A stretch of 50,191 bases of DNA from assembly GCF_902374955.1 (NCBI RefSeq), contig NZ_CABKRX010000027.1, positions 1-50,191 on the forward strand, given 5' to 3'. Below the pieces are notes generated by a model that searched no databases, was not told where the DNA came from, and saw only the letters and a program-made list of their open reading frames with translations. This document shows positions 7,610-16,228 of the stretch, one piece after another. This DNA comes from Bacillus massilioanorexius. GTDB lineage: Bacteria; Bacillota; Bacilli; Bacillales; DSM-1321. How positions within the stretch are numbered: position 1 is the stretch's first letter; every line of letters begins with the position of its first letter. A program made the position numbers and the translations under genes.

Positions 7610-9016
7610 TTACTTTTTTGTATCTGCTAGTTCTTTTGCTCTCCATAAAGCTGCTGCTTTCTTCAAGCTTTCCTTATACTCATGCTTAGGCTGTGAATCA
7701 ATAACAATTCCTGCTCCCGCTTGGATATGACCCATACCATCTTTAGCAAAAAGAGTACGAATAACAATATTTAATTCTAAGTCCTCATTGAAACCAATCC
7801 ACCCAATAGACCCAGTATAAACTCCTCTACGGACAGGTTCTAGTTCTTCGATGATTTCCATTGTTCGAACCTTTGGTGCTCCTGTTATCGTTCCTCCAGG
7901 AAAAACCGCCTTAATAACATCATACTCATCGCACTTATGCTCAAGTTCACCCTGTACGTTTGAAACAATATGCATAACATGTGAATATTTTTCTATAACC
8001 ATAAATTCATTTACTTCTACTGTACCATATGCACAAACACGCCCTAGATCATTTCTCTCTAAATCCACTAGCATGACATGTTCAGCTCGTTCTTTTTCAT
8101 TTGTAATTAATTCATTTGCGAGTTCCACATCTTCTTGCTCATTTCTCCCACGTGAGCGTGTCCCAGCAATCGGTCTTGTACTAATCTGCTTTCCTTTTTT
8201 CTTTACTAGTAATTCGGGAGAGCCACTTACTACTTGAAATTGAGGTGTTTGTAGATAACTCATATAAGGAGATGGGTTTAATTCTCTAAGTGTAGTATAA
8301 ATATCTAGAGGATGAGCAATTAATTTTTGCGATTGTCTAACAGACAGATTCACCTGAAATATATCACCGTAAGAAATATACTCTTTGATTCGATTAACAG
8401 CTTCTTTAAATTCTTCATCCGTCATTGAAACAACTAAATCTCCACCTTGCTCATGAATTAGACCCTTTTCAGATAGATTATTTCGCATGACAGCATCCAT
8501 CCATTCATGTTTCATCTCATGTAGGCGAGTAATAGCTGCATCACTTTCTTCAGCCGAACTAACCTTGATAAGCCATAACATTTCTTCTTGATGATCAAAT
8601 ACAACTACTTCATCAAAAACTAAAAAATAGAATAACGGTGTTTGTAAATCATCCATTGCCAAGTTAGGTAGTTTTTCAATATGCCTCGCATAGTCATAAC
8701 TGATAAACCCCATTGCTCCGCCTTGAAAATCAGGTAAACCATCAACATGGGCTGATTTCCGATCCTTCATCCATGCTTTCATTGCCTGTAAAGGTTCTCC
8801 TTCAATCCTTTCTCGCACACCATCACTATAAGTAATATCTAAATGATTATCAGCACCTTTTAGAATAGCAACAGCATTTATTCCACACATGGAATATCTT
8901 CCTCCACGTCCACTTTCTAAAAGAATATGATGCTCTTTTTCACTCGATAAAATTTTATATGCATGAAAAAAATCTTCTTTTGCAAAGGCTTCTTTCTCAC
9001 TGAATGTTTGACGCAT
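7610..9016 (-). CDS. pabB: Aminodeoxychorismate synthase component I
   Basis: Chorismate-binding subunit that aminates chorismate to 4-amino-4-deoxychorismate with PabA. The 468 aa have the chorismate-binding domain in the C-terminal half: SPSPYMSYLQ-like substrate region, SPELLV, RPIAGTRSRGR, NEKERAEHVMLVDLERNDLG, and the signature FPGGTITGAPKVRTMEII. RPIAGT (rather than PLAGT) points to PabB over TrpE. It is the first gene of the folate operon. An AGGAGT site lies unusually far (about 13 nt) from the ATG, but no alternative start exists. Confidence 0.94.
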   Translation of the reverse strand: MRQTFSEKEAFAKEDFFHAYKILSSEKEHHILLESGRGGRYSMCGINAVAILKGADNHLDITYSDGVRERIEGEPLQAMKAWMKDRKSAHVDGLPDFQGGAMGFISYDYARHIEKLPNLAMDDLQTPLFYFLVFDEVVVFDHQEEMLWLIKVSSAEESDAAITRLHEMKHEWMDAVMRNNLSEKGLIHEQGGDLVVSMTDEEFKEAVNRIKEYISYGDIFQVNLSVRQSQKLIAHPLDIYTTLRELNPSPYMSYLQTPQFQVVSGSPELLVKKKGKQISTRPIAGTRSRGRNEQEDVELANELITNEKERAEHVMLVDLERNDLGRVCAYGTVEVNEFMVIEKYSHVMHIVSNVQGELEHKCDEYDVIKAVFPGGTITGAPKVRTMEIIEELEPVRRGVYTGSIGWIGFNEDLELNIVIRTLFAKDGMGHIQAGAGIVIDSQPKHEYKESLKKAAALWRAKELADTKK

Positions 9017-9146
9017 TTTTACATACCACTCCTAACAAACAACTTGTTCTATCTAAGTGTACTATGCCATAAATCAATACTAAAGGAAAACCGTCATCCA
9101 TCTTTTTGATTAAAATCCTCTAATGAGAAAGTATCTTGTTCCATAC

Positions 9147-9176
9147 AAAAGGCATCCTGTATAAGGATGCCTTTTT
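9147..9176 (-). terminator. cysK terminator
   Basis: The perfect stem AAAAGGCATCC / GGATGCCTTTT lies about 30 bp past the cysK stop, with the T-run on the minus-strand side. It separates cysK from the folate operon. Confidence 0.87.
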
Positions 9177-9206
9177 ATCTAATATATCTCTTGTTTATAG
9201 GGATTA

Positions 9207-10136
9207 TTATGATTCAAAATTATATAGCGGTGTACTTAAGTATCTTTCACCATTATCAGGAATAATCGCTAATACATTCTTCCCTTTACCTAATTGTTGT
9301 GCAACCTTCACCGCTGCTGCAATAGCTGCACCCGCTGAAATACCACCTAAAATTCCTTCTTCTTTAGCTGTACGACGAGCATACTCAAATGCTTCTTCAT
9401 TTTGAATTGGAAGAATTTCATCGTAAATCTTAGTATTCAATACATCAGGAACAAATCCAGCTCCAATTCCTTGTATTTTATGAGGACCAGGTTTTCCACC
9501 AGATAATACCGGCGAATCCGCAGGCTCTACAGCTACAATTTTTATATTTGGATATGCACTACGTAATACTTCACCTGTACCAGTAATTGTTCCACCAGTA
9601 CCAATACCAGAAATAAATGCATCTAATTGTAAATCCCCAAATTGAGCAACAATTTCTTTACCAGTTGTTTGTCTATGAATTTCAGGGTTTGCTTCATTTT
9701 TAAATTGTTGCGGTACAAAATAACCATTCTCTTTAGCAAGTTCCTCTGCTTTACGAATAGCCCCACCCATTCCTTCAGGACCTGGTGTTAAAACAAGCTC
9801 TGCACCATATGCTCGTAATAGATTTCTACGTTCAATACTCATAGTTTCAGGCATAACTAAGATTGCTTTATAACCTTTAGCAGCCGCCACCCACGCTAAA
9901 CCAATCCCAGTATTTCCACTTGTTGGTTCAATAATTGTATCTCCCTTTTTTAAAGCGCCACTTTCCTCAGCCGCTTCAATCATCGCTAGTGCTATACGAT
10001 CTTTTACACTGCTTCCTGGGTTTGTATATTCTAATTTCAAATAGATATTTGCGCTATTTTCATCCACTAAGTGATTTAATTTAACAATTGGTGTTTGACC
10101 GATTAATTCTACTACAGAATTTGCAATTTTAGCCAC
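9207..10136 (-). CDS. cysK: Cysteine synthase (O-acetylserine sulfhydrylase)
   Basis: Forms cysteine from O-acetylserine and sulfide with PLP. The PLP lysine is in SSVKDR (Lys45 with the start chosen here), TSGNTGIGLA is the substrate loop, GIGTGGTITGTG binds the PLP phosphate, and GISAGAA follows near the C-terminus. I place the start at a GTG (10134-10136) preceded by AGGAGT; this gives 309 aa and the normal N-terminus AKIANSVVELIG. The longer frame adds 25 residues that do not look like the family. A consensus promoter lies 47 bp upstream. I could not identify a CymR site. Confidence 0.94.
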   Translation of the reverse strand: MAKIANSVVELIGQTPIVKLNHLVDENSANIYLKLEYTNPGSSVKDRIALAMIEAAEESGALKKGDTIIEPTSGNTGIGLAWVAAAKGYKAILVMPETMSIERRNLLRAYGAELVLTPGPEGMGGAIRKAEELAKENGYFVPQQFKNEANPEIHRQTTGKEIVAQFGDLQLDAFISGIGTGGTITGTGEVLRSAYPNIKIVAVEPADSPVLSGGKPGPHKIQGIGAGFVPDVLNTKIYDEILPIQNEEAFEYARRTAKEEGILGGISAGAAIAAAVKVAQQLGKGKNVLAIIPDNGERYLSTPLYNFES

Positions 10137-10182
10137 TTTCCATCCACTCCTAATTCCTAGTAATTGTATTGGTTTTATAAAC

Positions 10183-10211
10183 AATTTACATCTAATCGTA
10201 TTATTTGTCAA
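10183..10211 (-). promoter_or_regulatory. cysK promoter
   Basis: On the minus strand, a perfect TTGACA (10206-10211), a 17-bp spacer and TAAATT (10183-10188). Confidence 0.72.
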
Positions 10212-10416
10212 TCCATTTCATCTAAATTTTTAAACTTTTCTGTTTATATTAAGAAAAACCGACATCGGTTCTTAACTAGTTCATATCCGAATAAGGTTCT
10301 ATCAAAAAAGGAGACGTGTGGAGCCCATAAGACGAGCCTTTTCAAAAGGATTTTTTCACTCCGATAATGGCCCAACGTATATGACTAGACATCAAACTAA
10401 ATATAAATCTTTGCAT
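10212..10416. other. Gap between yacD and cysK
   Basis: No gene recognised. A short hairpin, AACCGA/TCGGTT with TTTCTT on the minus strand (10254-10270), could be a second terminator. The part at 10310-10375 is richer in GC than its surroundings and contains several GAGCC/GGCTC blocks, but I could not assign it to an element. Confidence 0.4.
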
Positions 10417-10453
10417 AAAACAAGGAGACTATCCTTATAAATAGCCTCCTTAT
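10417..10453 (-). terminator. yacD terminator
   Basis: The stem AAGGAGGCTAT / ATAGTCTCCTT (one G-U pair) is followed by GTTTT on the minus strand, just past the yacD stop. Confidence 0.78.
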
Positions 10454-10460
10454 TAATATA

Positions 10461-11345
10461 TTACTTATTGTCTACGTACTTTACATCAAATTCATCCCAA
10501 AAATACTCTGCTGAAAGGGCACCATTCATCTCTTCAATGGCTAATTGACGTTCAATAATGCTTTTAACATCTTGATAAGAGAAGGTTTTTCCTTTTATAC
10601 GTTCATGAAGATAAATAATTGCATAACCATCTTCTGTCTTGATTGGTTTACTAAATTCACCCTTCGATAGCTCTTTCGCCTTTTCTAGATAAGATTCCGG
10701 ATATGCTTTTTGTTTCTTCGATAAATACCCGATATCTCCTCCATGTACTGCTGAAATATCATCAATTGATTTTTCTAAAGCTAACACCGGAAAAGAAGCT
10801 CCATCTTTTAATTCTTCATAAACTTTTTTAGCTGATTTTTTGGTTTTCACAACAATATGCGATAAATGTACTGTAGTAGGAATTTTATAGACATCTTTAT
10901 TTTTTTGATATGCTTCTTCGATATCTGATTCAGAGACTTTAACATCTTGAACTAATATTTTTTCTAGTAGGATTTTATTTTTTATCTGATTCTCCCAACT
11001 TCCCTTACTTTGTAAGTATTGTTGATCATAAGATCCATACTTAGTTTTTATTAAGAGTAGTTCTCTTTCTAGTTCCTTTTTGGAAACAGAAATATTATAC
11101 TTTTTTGCTGCCTGTTGAATAACTTCTTGATCAATTAAATCATTCAACACTTCGTTACCGTAACGTTTTTCTAATTCCTCACGCAGCTGTCCACGTTCAA
11201 TGGTAACATCTCCTACAGCTGCTAAGTCATCACCATCGGTTGAGCCAAGAACACCTGTCGAAAAAGGCTTCGTTGCAAAAAGAATCGTTACGATATTTAT
11301 TACAATTAATCCAGCAATAATAATCAATAACTGTTTTTTTGACAA
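10461..11345 (-). CDS. yacD: PrsA-like peptidyl-prolyl isomerase YacD
   Basis: Predicted extracytoplasmic foldase of the SurA/PrsA type. A single hydrophobic segment (residues about 5-25, LLIIIAGLIVINIVTILFA) anchors it; no lipobox cysteine follows, unlike true PrsA. A helical SurA-N-like chaperone part runs to about residue 135. The parvulin domain follows at about 140-245 (HLSHIVVKTKKSAKKVYEEL, then GGDIGYLSK). The 294 aa match B. subtilis YacD (about 297). It lies 17 bp after hslO and before cysK, the same order as B. subtilis. Its client proteins are unknown. Confidence 0.88.
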   Translation of the reverse strand: MSKKQLLIIIAGLIVINIVTILFATKPFSTGVLGSTDGDDLAAVGDVTIERGQLREELEKRYGNEVLNDLIDQEVIQQAAKKYNISVSKKELERELLLIKTKYGSYDQQYLQSKGSWENQIKNKILLEKILVQDVKVSESDIEEAYQKNKDVYKIPTTVHLSHIVVKTKKSAKKVYEELKDGASFPVLALEKSIDDISAVHGGDIGYLSKKQKAYPESYLEKAKELSKGEFSKPIKTEDGYAIIYLHERIKGKTFSYQDVKSIIERQLAIEEMNGALSAEYFWDEFDVKYVDNK

Positions 11346-11362
11346 TGGAATCCGATCCCATT

Positions 11363-12241
11363 TTATTGAGCGTCTTTTTCTAATTGTTCAAGCTCCTCCT
11401 TAGAAAAATGATAATTTTTATTACAAAAATGACAGTTTGCTTCTGCTTGTCCTTCCGTGTCAATAATGCTTCTAATTTCTTCCTTGCCTAAACTAATTAA
11501 CGCATTTTCAATTCTTTCTTTGGAACATTGACAAACAAAAGAGACAGGCATTTTCTCAAGAATTTTCACATTACCTTGACCTAATAACTCTTCTAGAATA
11601 TCTTCCGGCGTCATACCAGCTTCAATCATTTTCGAAATAGGCGTAAGATTTTTCAAACGTTCTTCTATAGCTATAATAGTTTCTTCGTCCGTACCAGGCA
11701 TTAATTGTAAAATAAAACCACCAGCAGCTTTTATTGAATTATCTGGGTTAACAAGCACACCTACTCCAACAGAAGAAGGTACTTGCTCTGATGTAACAAG
11801 ATAATAGGTAAAATCATCACCAATTTCTCCTGAGACAATTGGTGTTTGACCTGTAAAATAATCTCTTAACCCAATATCTTTCACAACTGTTAACATTCCG
11901 TTTGTTCCAACTACCCCACGAACATCAAGCTTACCTTGCTCATTTAAATCAACATGTGTTTGAGGATTTGTTACATACCCTCTAACCTCACCTTTTGCAT
12001 TACTATCTACTAGTATGACGCCAATTGGGCCTCCACCCTCAATTTTAATTGTTAACTTCTCTTCACCTTTTAACATAGCTCCTAGCATGACACCAGCCGT
12101 CATCGTTCTACCAAGAGCTGCAGAAGCTGTTGGCCATGTATAATGTCTACGTTGCGCTTCTCCTACAGTCTCTGTAGTGGAAACCGCATATGCCCGTACT
12201 TGACCATTATAGCCTAATGCTTTAACTAAATAATCTTTCAT
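11363..12241 (-). CDS. hslO: Redox-regulated chaperone Hsp33
   Basis: Cytosolic holdase activated by oxidation. The 292 aa have the family N-terminus and, in the last 60 residues, the zinc-binding redox switch: FVCQCSKERIE (C-x-C) and CHFCNK (C-x-x-C). All four cysteines are present, so the switch should be functional. It is flanked by coaX and yacD, as in B. subtilis. Confidence 0.96.
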   Translation of the reverse strand: MKDYLVKALGYNGQVRAYAVSTTETVGEAQRRHYTWPTASAALGRTMTAGVMLGAMLKGEEKLTIKIEGGGPIGVILVDSNAKGEVRGYVTNPQTHVDLNEQGKLDVRGVVGTNGMLTVVKDIGLRDYFTGQTPIVSGEIGDDFTYYLVTSEQVPSSVGVGVLVNPDNSIKAAGGFILQLMPGTDEETIIAIEERLKNLTPISKMIEAGMTPEDILEELLGQGNVKILEKMPVSFVCQCSKERIENALISLGKEEIRSIIDTEGQAEANCHFCNKNYHFSKEELEQLEKDAQ

Positions 12242-12259
12242 ATATATATAACTCCTGTT

Positions 12260-13045
12260 CTATACGTGCTTTTTTACTTGATCTTTATTGCGGTGATATA
12301 TTAATATAAGTCCTTTTAATGTTAAAAACGGATCAACAATATCAATCACTTTTGATTCGCTTGCAATTAGAGAAGATAGACCGCCAGTAGCAATAACTTT
12401 AGGTTCTTCTTTACTTTCCGTTTTCATTCTTGATACAATACCTTCTACTTGTCCTACGTATCCATATAGTATACCTGCTTGCATAGCTGCGACTGTGCTT
12501 TTACCAACTATTGTTTCAGGTTTAACGATTTCAATTCTAGGAAGCTTTGATGCTCTTGTGTATAGGGCTTCCGTCGAGATGCCAATTCCCGGAGCTATGG
12601 CTCCGCCCATATATTGTTTTTTTTCATTTACATAGCAATATGTAGTCGCTGTTCCAAAATCGACGATGATTAACGGTCCACCATATTCATGAATAGCGGC
12701 TACCGCATTCACAATACGATCTGCCCCTACTTCTCTTGGGTTATCATATTTTATATTTAAACCGGTCTTAATCCCAGGTCCAACTACCAACGGATTAATA
12801 CCAAAATATTTTTGACACATTCTCTCTAAAGCAGCCATAATCGGAGGTACAACAGAAGAAATAATAATTCCATCAAAATGTTGGAACGTCAAGTCAACAT
12901 GCTTTAGTAATTCTTTAATTACCATGGCATATTCATCTTCCGTTTTACTACGACTTGTTTCTATACGCCAGTGATACTTAAGTTCATCTTTTTCATATAC
13001 ACCCAATACGGTATTTGTGTTTCCAACATCTAATACAAAAATCAC
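12260..13045 (-). CDS. coaX: Type III pantothenate kinase
   Basis: Phosphorylates pantothenate, the first step of CoA synthesis, and is insensitive to CoA feedback. The phosphate-binding loop DVGNTNTVLG is at the N-terminus; VGADRIVNAVAA and DFGTATTYCYV are the other kinase motifs of this family. The frame extends upstream to 13072, but I choose the GTG at 13043-13045 (GGTGAG just before it), which gives 261 aa beginning IFVLDVGNTNT as in homologues. A promoter lies about 45-70 bp upstream. Confidence 0.95.
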   Translation of the reverse strand: MIFVLDVGNTNTVLGVYEKDELKYHWRIETSRSKTEDEYAMVIKELLKHVDLTFQHFDGIIISSVVPPIMAALERMCQKYFGINPLVVGPGIKTGLNIKYDNPREVGADRIVNAVAAIHEYGGPLIIVDFGTATTYCYVNEKKQYMGGAIAPGIGISTEALYTRASKLPRIEIVKPETIVGKSTVAAMQAGILYGYVGQVEGIVSRMKTESKEEPKVIATGGLSSLIASESKVIDIVDPFLTLKGLILIYHRNKDQVKKHV

Positions 13046-13086
13046 TCTTCTCACCACTTTTACCAAATTCATAAATACACCTTCAC

Positions 13087-13116
13087 ATCATACCACAATA
13101 CCAATGAAACCGTTAA
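13087..13116 (-). promoter_or_regulatory. Probable coaX promoter
   Basis: On the minus strand, TTAACG (13111-13116), an 18-bp spacer and TATGAT (13087-13092), with TG near the extended -10 position. It lies at a good distance from the GTG start of coaX. Confidence 0.5.
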
Positions 13117-13322
13117 CTAGAAAATCATCGCGAACCTATACTACCTTTATTATTTCGTAAGCGTATGAGAATAAACCTTTCCATTTCGTTCATGAAAATA
13201 AGTGTAAATACCTAAACATACAGAATCAAAATTCTAATGAATAAAATGAATTTAATAGGAGAGAAAAGTTCTTTTATTTAAAAGACCATTTTTGCAAGCT
13301 TTGTTGCTCATTAACATGTTGT

Positions 13323-13430
13323 GAGTGTAAGTTAAGTTCTACTCTAGGATGTGCGCTTCGGGGACAAGTGGATCCTCCTCGGGGGATCTAACCGTCCCAA
13401 TGCTCCCGTAGAAGTCTCGCACTTACATTC
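13323..13430 (-). repeat. Structured intergenic repeat, copy A
   Basis: A GC-rich island in the 0.5-kb gap between ftsH and coaX. Its ends are inverted (GAGTGTAAGT at 13323-13332, ACTTACATTC at 13421-13430). Nested inside are GTGCG/CGCAC, GGGAC/GTCCC and GATCC/GGATC pairs, so it can fold into one long arm. On the minus strand it contains GAGACTTCTACGGGAGCA, which is close to GAGACTCCTGTGGGAGCA in a second copy near 22320. I recall similar GACT-CCTGCGGGAGCA elements being common between genes in Bacillaceae; that is memory, not a search. The remainder of the gap (13046-13322 and 13431-13512) holds only the coaX promoter and nothing else I can name. Confidence 0.6.
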
Positions 13431-13512
13431 TGAAGAATCCCTTTGTATCAGCTAGTTTTACTTACCAGACACATTTTAAAATCCCAATCTTATAAAAACT
13501 AGCCCATGCAAA

Positions 13513-13539
13513 GAAAAAGCGACCCATTAAAGGGTCGCC
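13513..13539 (-). terminator. ftsH terminator
   Basis: The stem GCGACCC / GGGTCGC with a TTTAAT loop is followed by TTTTTC on the minus strand, immediately after ftsH. Confidence 0.85.
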
Positions 13540-13546
13540 TCATTAT

Positions 13547-15550
13547 TTATTCTTTTTTCTCATCTACATTCGAAGTTGTTTCTTCGTTAGAAGATGCTTT
13601 TGTTTCTTCAGTTACTGACTCTTCACCTTGAACTTCTTCTTTTTTAGAGTTAATTGTAACTTTCACATCATTATCAGCTGTTGATTCTAATTTACCATTT
13701 AACGTCTTATAAGTACGCTCTGGTAAAGTACCATGGTCACATAGATGTTTAATTTGATCTGCATCTAACGTTTCAACTTCTAATAATGTAGTCGCAATTA
13801 AATCCAATTTATCGCGATTATCTGTAAGAATTTGTTTAGCTTTCGCATAACATTCTTTAATAAATCGTTGAACTTCTAGATCGATTTCATATGCAATCGC
13901 ATCTGAATAATTTTGCTCATTATTAAAGTCACGACCTAAGAAAACTTGACCACCTTGAGAAGAGCCAAATTGTAATGGTCCAAGCTTATCACTCATACCA
14001 TATTCCGTTACCATACTACGAGCAATTGCTGTAGCACGTTGGAAATCATTATGAGCTCCTGTACTTACTTCACCAAACACAATTTCTTCTGCTACACGTC
14101 CGCCAAGTAAGCCGACAATTTTATCAAGTAATTCAGGTTTTGTCATAAAGAAACGATCTTCTTTAGGTAGCATTACTGCATATCCACCTGCTTGACCACG
14201 TGGTACGATTGTAACTTTATGAACTGTTTCGGCTTCATCTAGTACAACACCAATCACTGTATGACCTGCTTCATGGAAAGCGACGATATTACGTTCTTTC
14301 TTAGAAATAACTCTGTTTTTCTTAGCAGGACCAGCAATTACACGGTCGGTTGCTTCATCGATATCTGCCATATCAATTTTTTTCTTATTTTGACGAGCAG
14401 CAACAAGAGCCGCTTCATTTAGTAAGTTCTCTAAGTCTGCACCTGAGAATCCAGGTGTTCTTTGAGCAATTGCTTTTAAATCAATGCTATCATCAAGAGG
14501 CTTATTACGCGCATGTACTTTTAGTACTTCCTCACGACCTTTTACATCTGGACGACCTACTGTAATTTGGCGGTCAAAACGTCCTGGACGAAGCAACGCT
14601 GGGTCTAAAATATCTGGTCGGTTTGTTGCAGCGATAATAATGATACCCTCATTCACACCAAATCCATCCATCTCAACAAGCAACTGATTCAATGTTTGTT
14701 CACGCTCATCGTGACCTCCACCTAAACCTGCTCCACGTTGACGACCTACTGCATCAATTTCATCGATGAAAATAATACACGGCGCATTTTTCTTAGCATT
14801 TTCAAACAAATCACGAACACGAGATGCACCGACACCGACAAACATTTCAACAAAGTCTGAACCAGAAATTGAGAAGAATGGTACTCCTGCTTCCCCAGCA
14901 ACAGCTCTTGCTAATAATGTTTTACCAGTACCTGGAGGTCCTACTAATAAAACCCCTTTAGGAATACGAGCACCAACTTCAGAGAATTTACGAGGATCTT
15001 TTAAGAATTCTACAACCTCAACAAGTTCCTGTTTCTCCTCATCTGCACCCGCTACATCTGTAAAGCGAACTTTTTTCTTCTCATCGTTATATAGCTTAGC
15101 TTTACTTTTACCAAAATTCATTACACGACCGCCGCCGCCTTGAGATTGGTTTAATAAGAAGAAGAAAAGAATAAACATAATAACAAATGGTATGATACTC
15201 GTAAAGATTGTTACCCATCCACTTGTTTCTTTAGCAGCTAAAACGTTTACTTCTGTGCCATTTTCTTCAGTAGCTTTATCAATACGTTCCATTGTAGCAT
15301 TGCTATTTACAACGTATGTTAAGAAGTATTCACCTTCTTTAGATGATTTTAGCTGACCTTTAACAGCATAAACATTTCTTTCAGGCTGCATCGAATAACT
15401 TTTAACTTTACCATCCTCTAAGTAATTAAAGAATTGGTTCTGAGTTATATTTTTATCAGCTTCATTATTATTGGTGAAAATACTCACAATACCAATAATA
15501 ACTAAAAGAATTAATAAATAAAAAATGGTATTACGGAAGATCCGATTCAT
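13547..15550 (-). CDS. ftsH: ATP-dependent zinc metalloprotease FtsH
   Basis: Membrane-anchored AAA+ protease that degrades membrane and regulatory proteins. Two transmembrane segments (about residues 8-26 and 112-134) flank an extracytoplasmic domain. The AAA module has Walker A GPPGTGKT (near 205) and Walker B IIFIDEIDAVG, then the SRH region ATNRPDILDPALLRPGRFD. The protease zinc site HEAGH is near residue 425. The 667 aa are slightly longer than B. subtilis FtsH, with an acidic low-complexity tail ending in DEKKE. It follows hpt with its own likely promoter and lies in the tilS-hpt-ftsH order typical of Firmicutes. Confidence 0.98.
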   Translation of the reverse strand: MNRIFRNTIFYLLILLVIIGIVSIFTNNNEADKNITQNQFFNYLEDGKVKSYSMQPERNVYAVKGQLKSSKEGEYFLTYVVNSNATMERIDKATEENGTEVNVLAAKETSGWVTIFTSIIPFVIMFILFFFLLNQSQGGGGRVMNFGKSKAKLYNDEKKKVRFTDVAGADEEKQELVEVVEFLKDPRKFSEVGARIPKGVLLVGPPGTGKTLLARAVAGEAGVPFFSISGSDFVEMFVGVGASRVRDLFENAKKNAPCIIFIDEIDAVGRQRGAGLGGGHDEREQTLNQLLVEMDGFGVNEGIIIIAATNRPDILDPALLRPGRFDRQITVGRPDVKGREEVLKVHARNKPLDDSIDLKAIAQRTPGFSGADLENLLNEAALVAARQNKKKIDMADIDEATDRVIAGPAKKNRVISKKERNIVAFHEAGHTVIGVVLDEAETVHKVTIVPRGQAGGYAVMLPKEDRFFMTKPELLDKIVGLLGGRVAEEIVFGEVSTGAHNDFQRATAIARSMVTEYGMSDKLGPLQFGSSQGGQVFLGRDFNNEQNYSDAIAYEIDLEVQRFIKECYAKAKQILTDNRDKLDLIATTLLEVETLDADQIKHLCDHGTLPERTYKTLNGKLESTADNDVKVTINSKKEEVQGEESVTEETKASSNEETTSNVDEKKE

Positions 15551-15584
15551 TCCTTACCTCCTCCCACAGTAACAACTAAATAAA

Positions 15585-15614
15585 ATACTACCATAGTAAA
15601 ACATTTCTTTTCAA
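15585..15614 (-). promoter_or_regulatory. Probable ftsH promoter
   Basis: On the minus strand, TTGAAA (15609-15614), an 18-bp spacer and TAGTAT (15585-15590), ending about 35 bp before the ftsH start. Confidence 0.5.
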
Positions 15615-15652
15615 TTATTTAACATTAAAAACAATTTGTTTATTTTACTAGC

Positions 15653-16198
15653 TTAGCTTTGATAAATTTCAGGTTTTAATACCCCTATATAAGGAAGGTT
15701 TCGATACCTTTCAGCATAGTCTAAGCCATATCCCACAACGAATGCATCTGGAACATCAAAGCCAACATAGTCAGCTTTTATATCTGCTTTTCTTCCAGAT
15801 GGTTTATCTAATAATGTCACAATTTTGATACTTTTTGCTTTTCTATAACGGAATAACTCAACTAAATAGCTTAAAGTTAATCCACTATCAATAATATCTT
15901 CGACAATCAATATGTCTCTACCTTCAACAGATGTATTTAAATCTTTAATAATCTTAACTTCACCTGAAGAAACTGTTGAATTCCCATAACTAGATACATC
16001 CATGAAATCCATTTCTAAATGGGCATCTACTCTTTTAAATAAATCTGCCATGAAAGGCATTGCACCTTTTAGTACTCCAATTGCTAAAGGAAACTTATCT
16101 TTATATTCCTCTGTTAATTGTTGACCAAGAATAGCAATTTTCTCTTGGATTTGTTCTTCACTTATAAGCACTTCTTCAATTTCATTGTGCAAGCTCAT
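15653..16198 (-). CDS. hpt: Hypoxanthine-guanine phosphoribosyltransferase
   Basis: Purine salvage enzyme that joins hypoxanthine or guanine to PRPP. The PRPP-binding motif ILIVEDIIDSGLTLSYL lies around residue 97; FMDVSSYGNSTVSSGEVKI and PDAFVVGYGLDYAERYRNLPY are strongly conserved in Bacillus homologues. The 181 aa are full length. It starts 30 bp after tilS. In B. subtilis this gene (hprT) is coregulated with tilS and ftsH, and the order here is the same. Confidence 0.97.
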   Translation of the reverse strand: MSLHNEIEEVLISEEQIQEKIAILGQQLTEEYKDKFPLAIGVLKGAMPFMADLFKRVDAHLEMDFMDVSSYGNSTVSSGEVKIIKDLNTSVEGRDILIVEDIIDSGLTLSYLVELFRYRKAKSIKIVTLLDKPSGRKADIKADYVGFDVPDAFVVGYGLDYAERYRNLPYIGVLKPEIYQS

Positions 16199-16228
16199 TA
16201 TACTGCTTTCCTCCTAGAAGAATGAATT

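Noticed and set aside
7851..8237. 128-aa plus-strand frame inside pabB
   Set aside because: It is the antisense shadow of a strongly conserved enzyme, with low-complexity Ser/Thr-rich sequence and no ribosome site.
14766..15143. 125-aa plus-strand frame inside ftsH
   Set aside because: It is antisense to the AAA domain; its length comes from the codon bias of ftsH.
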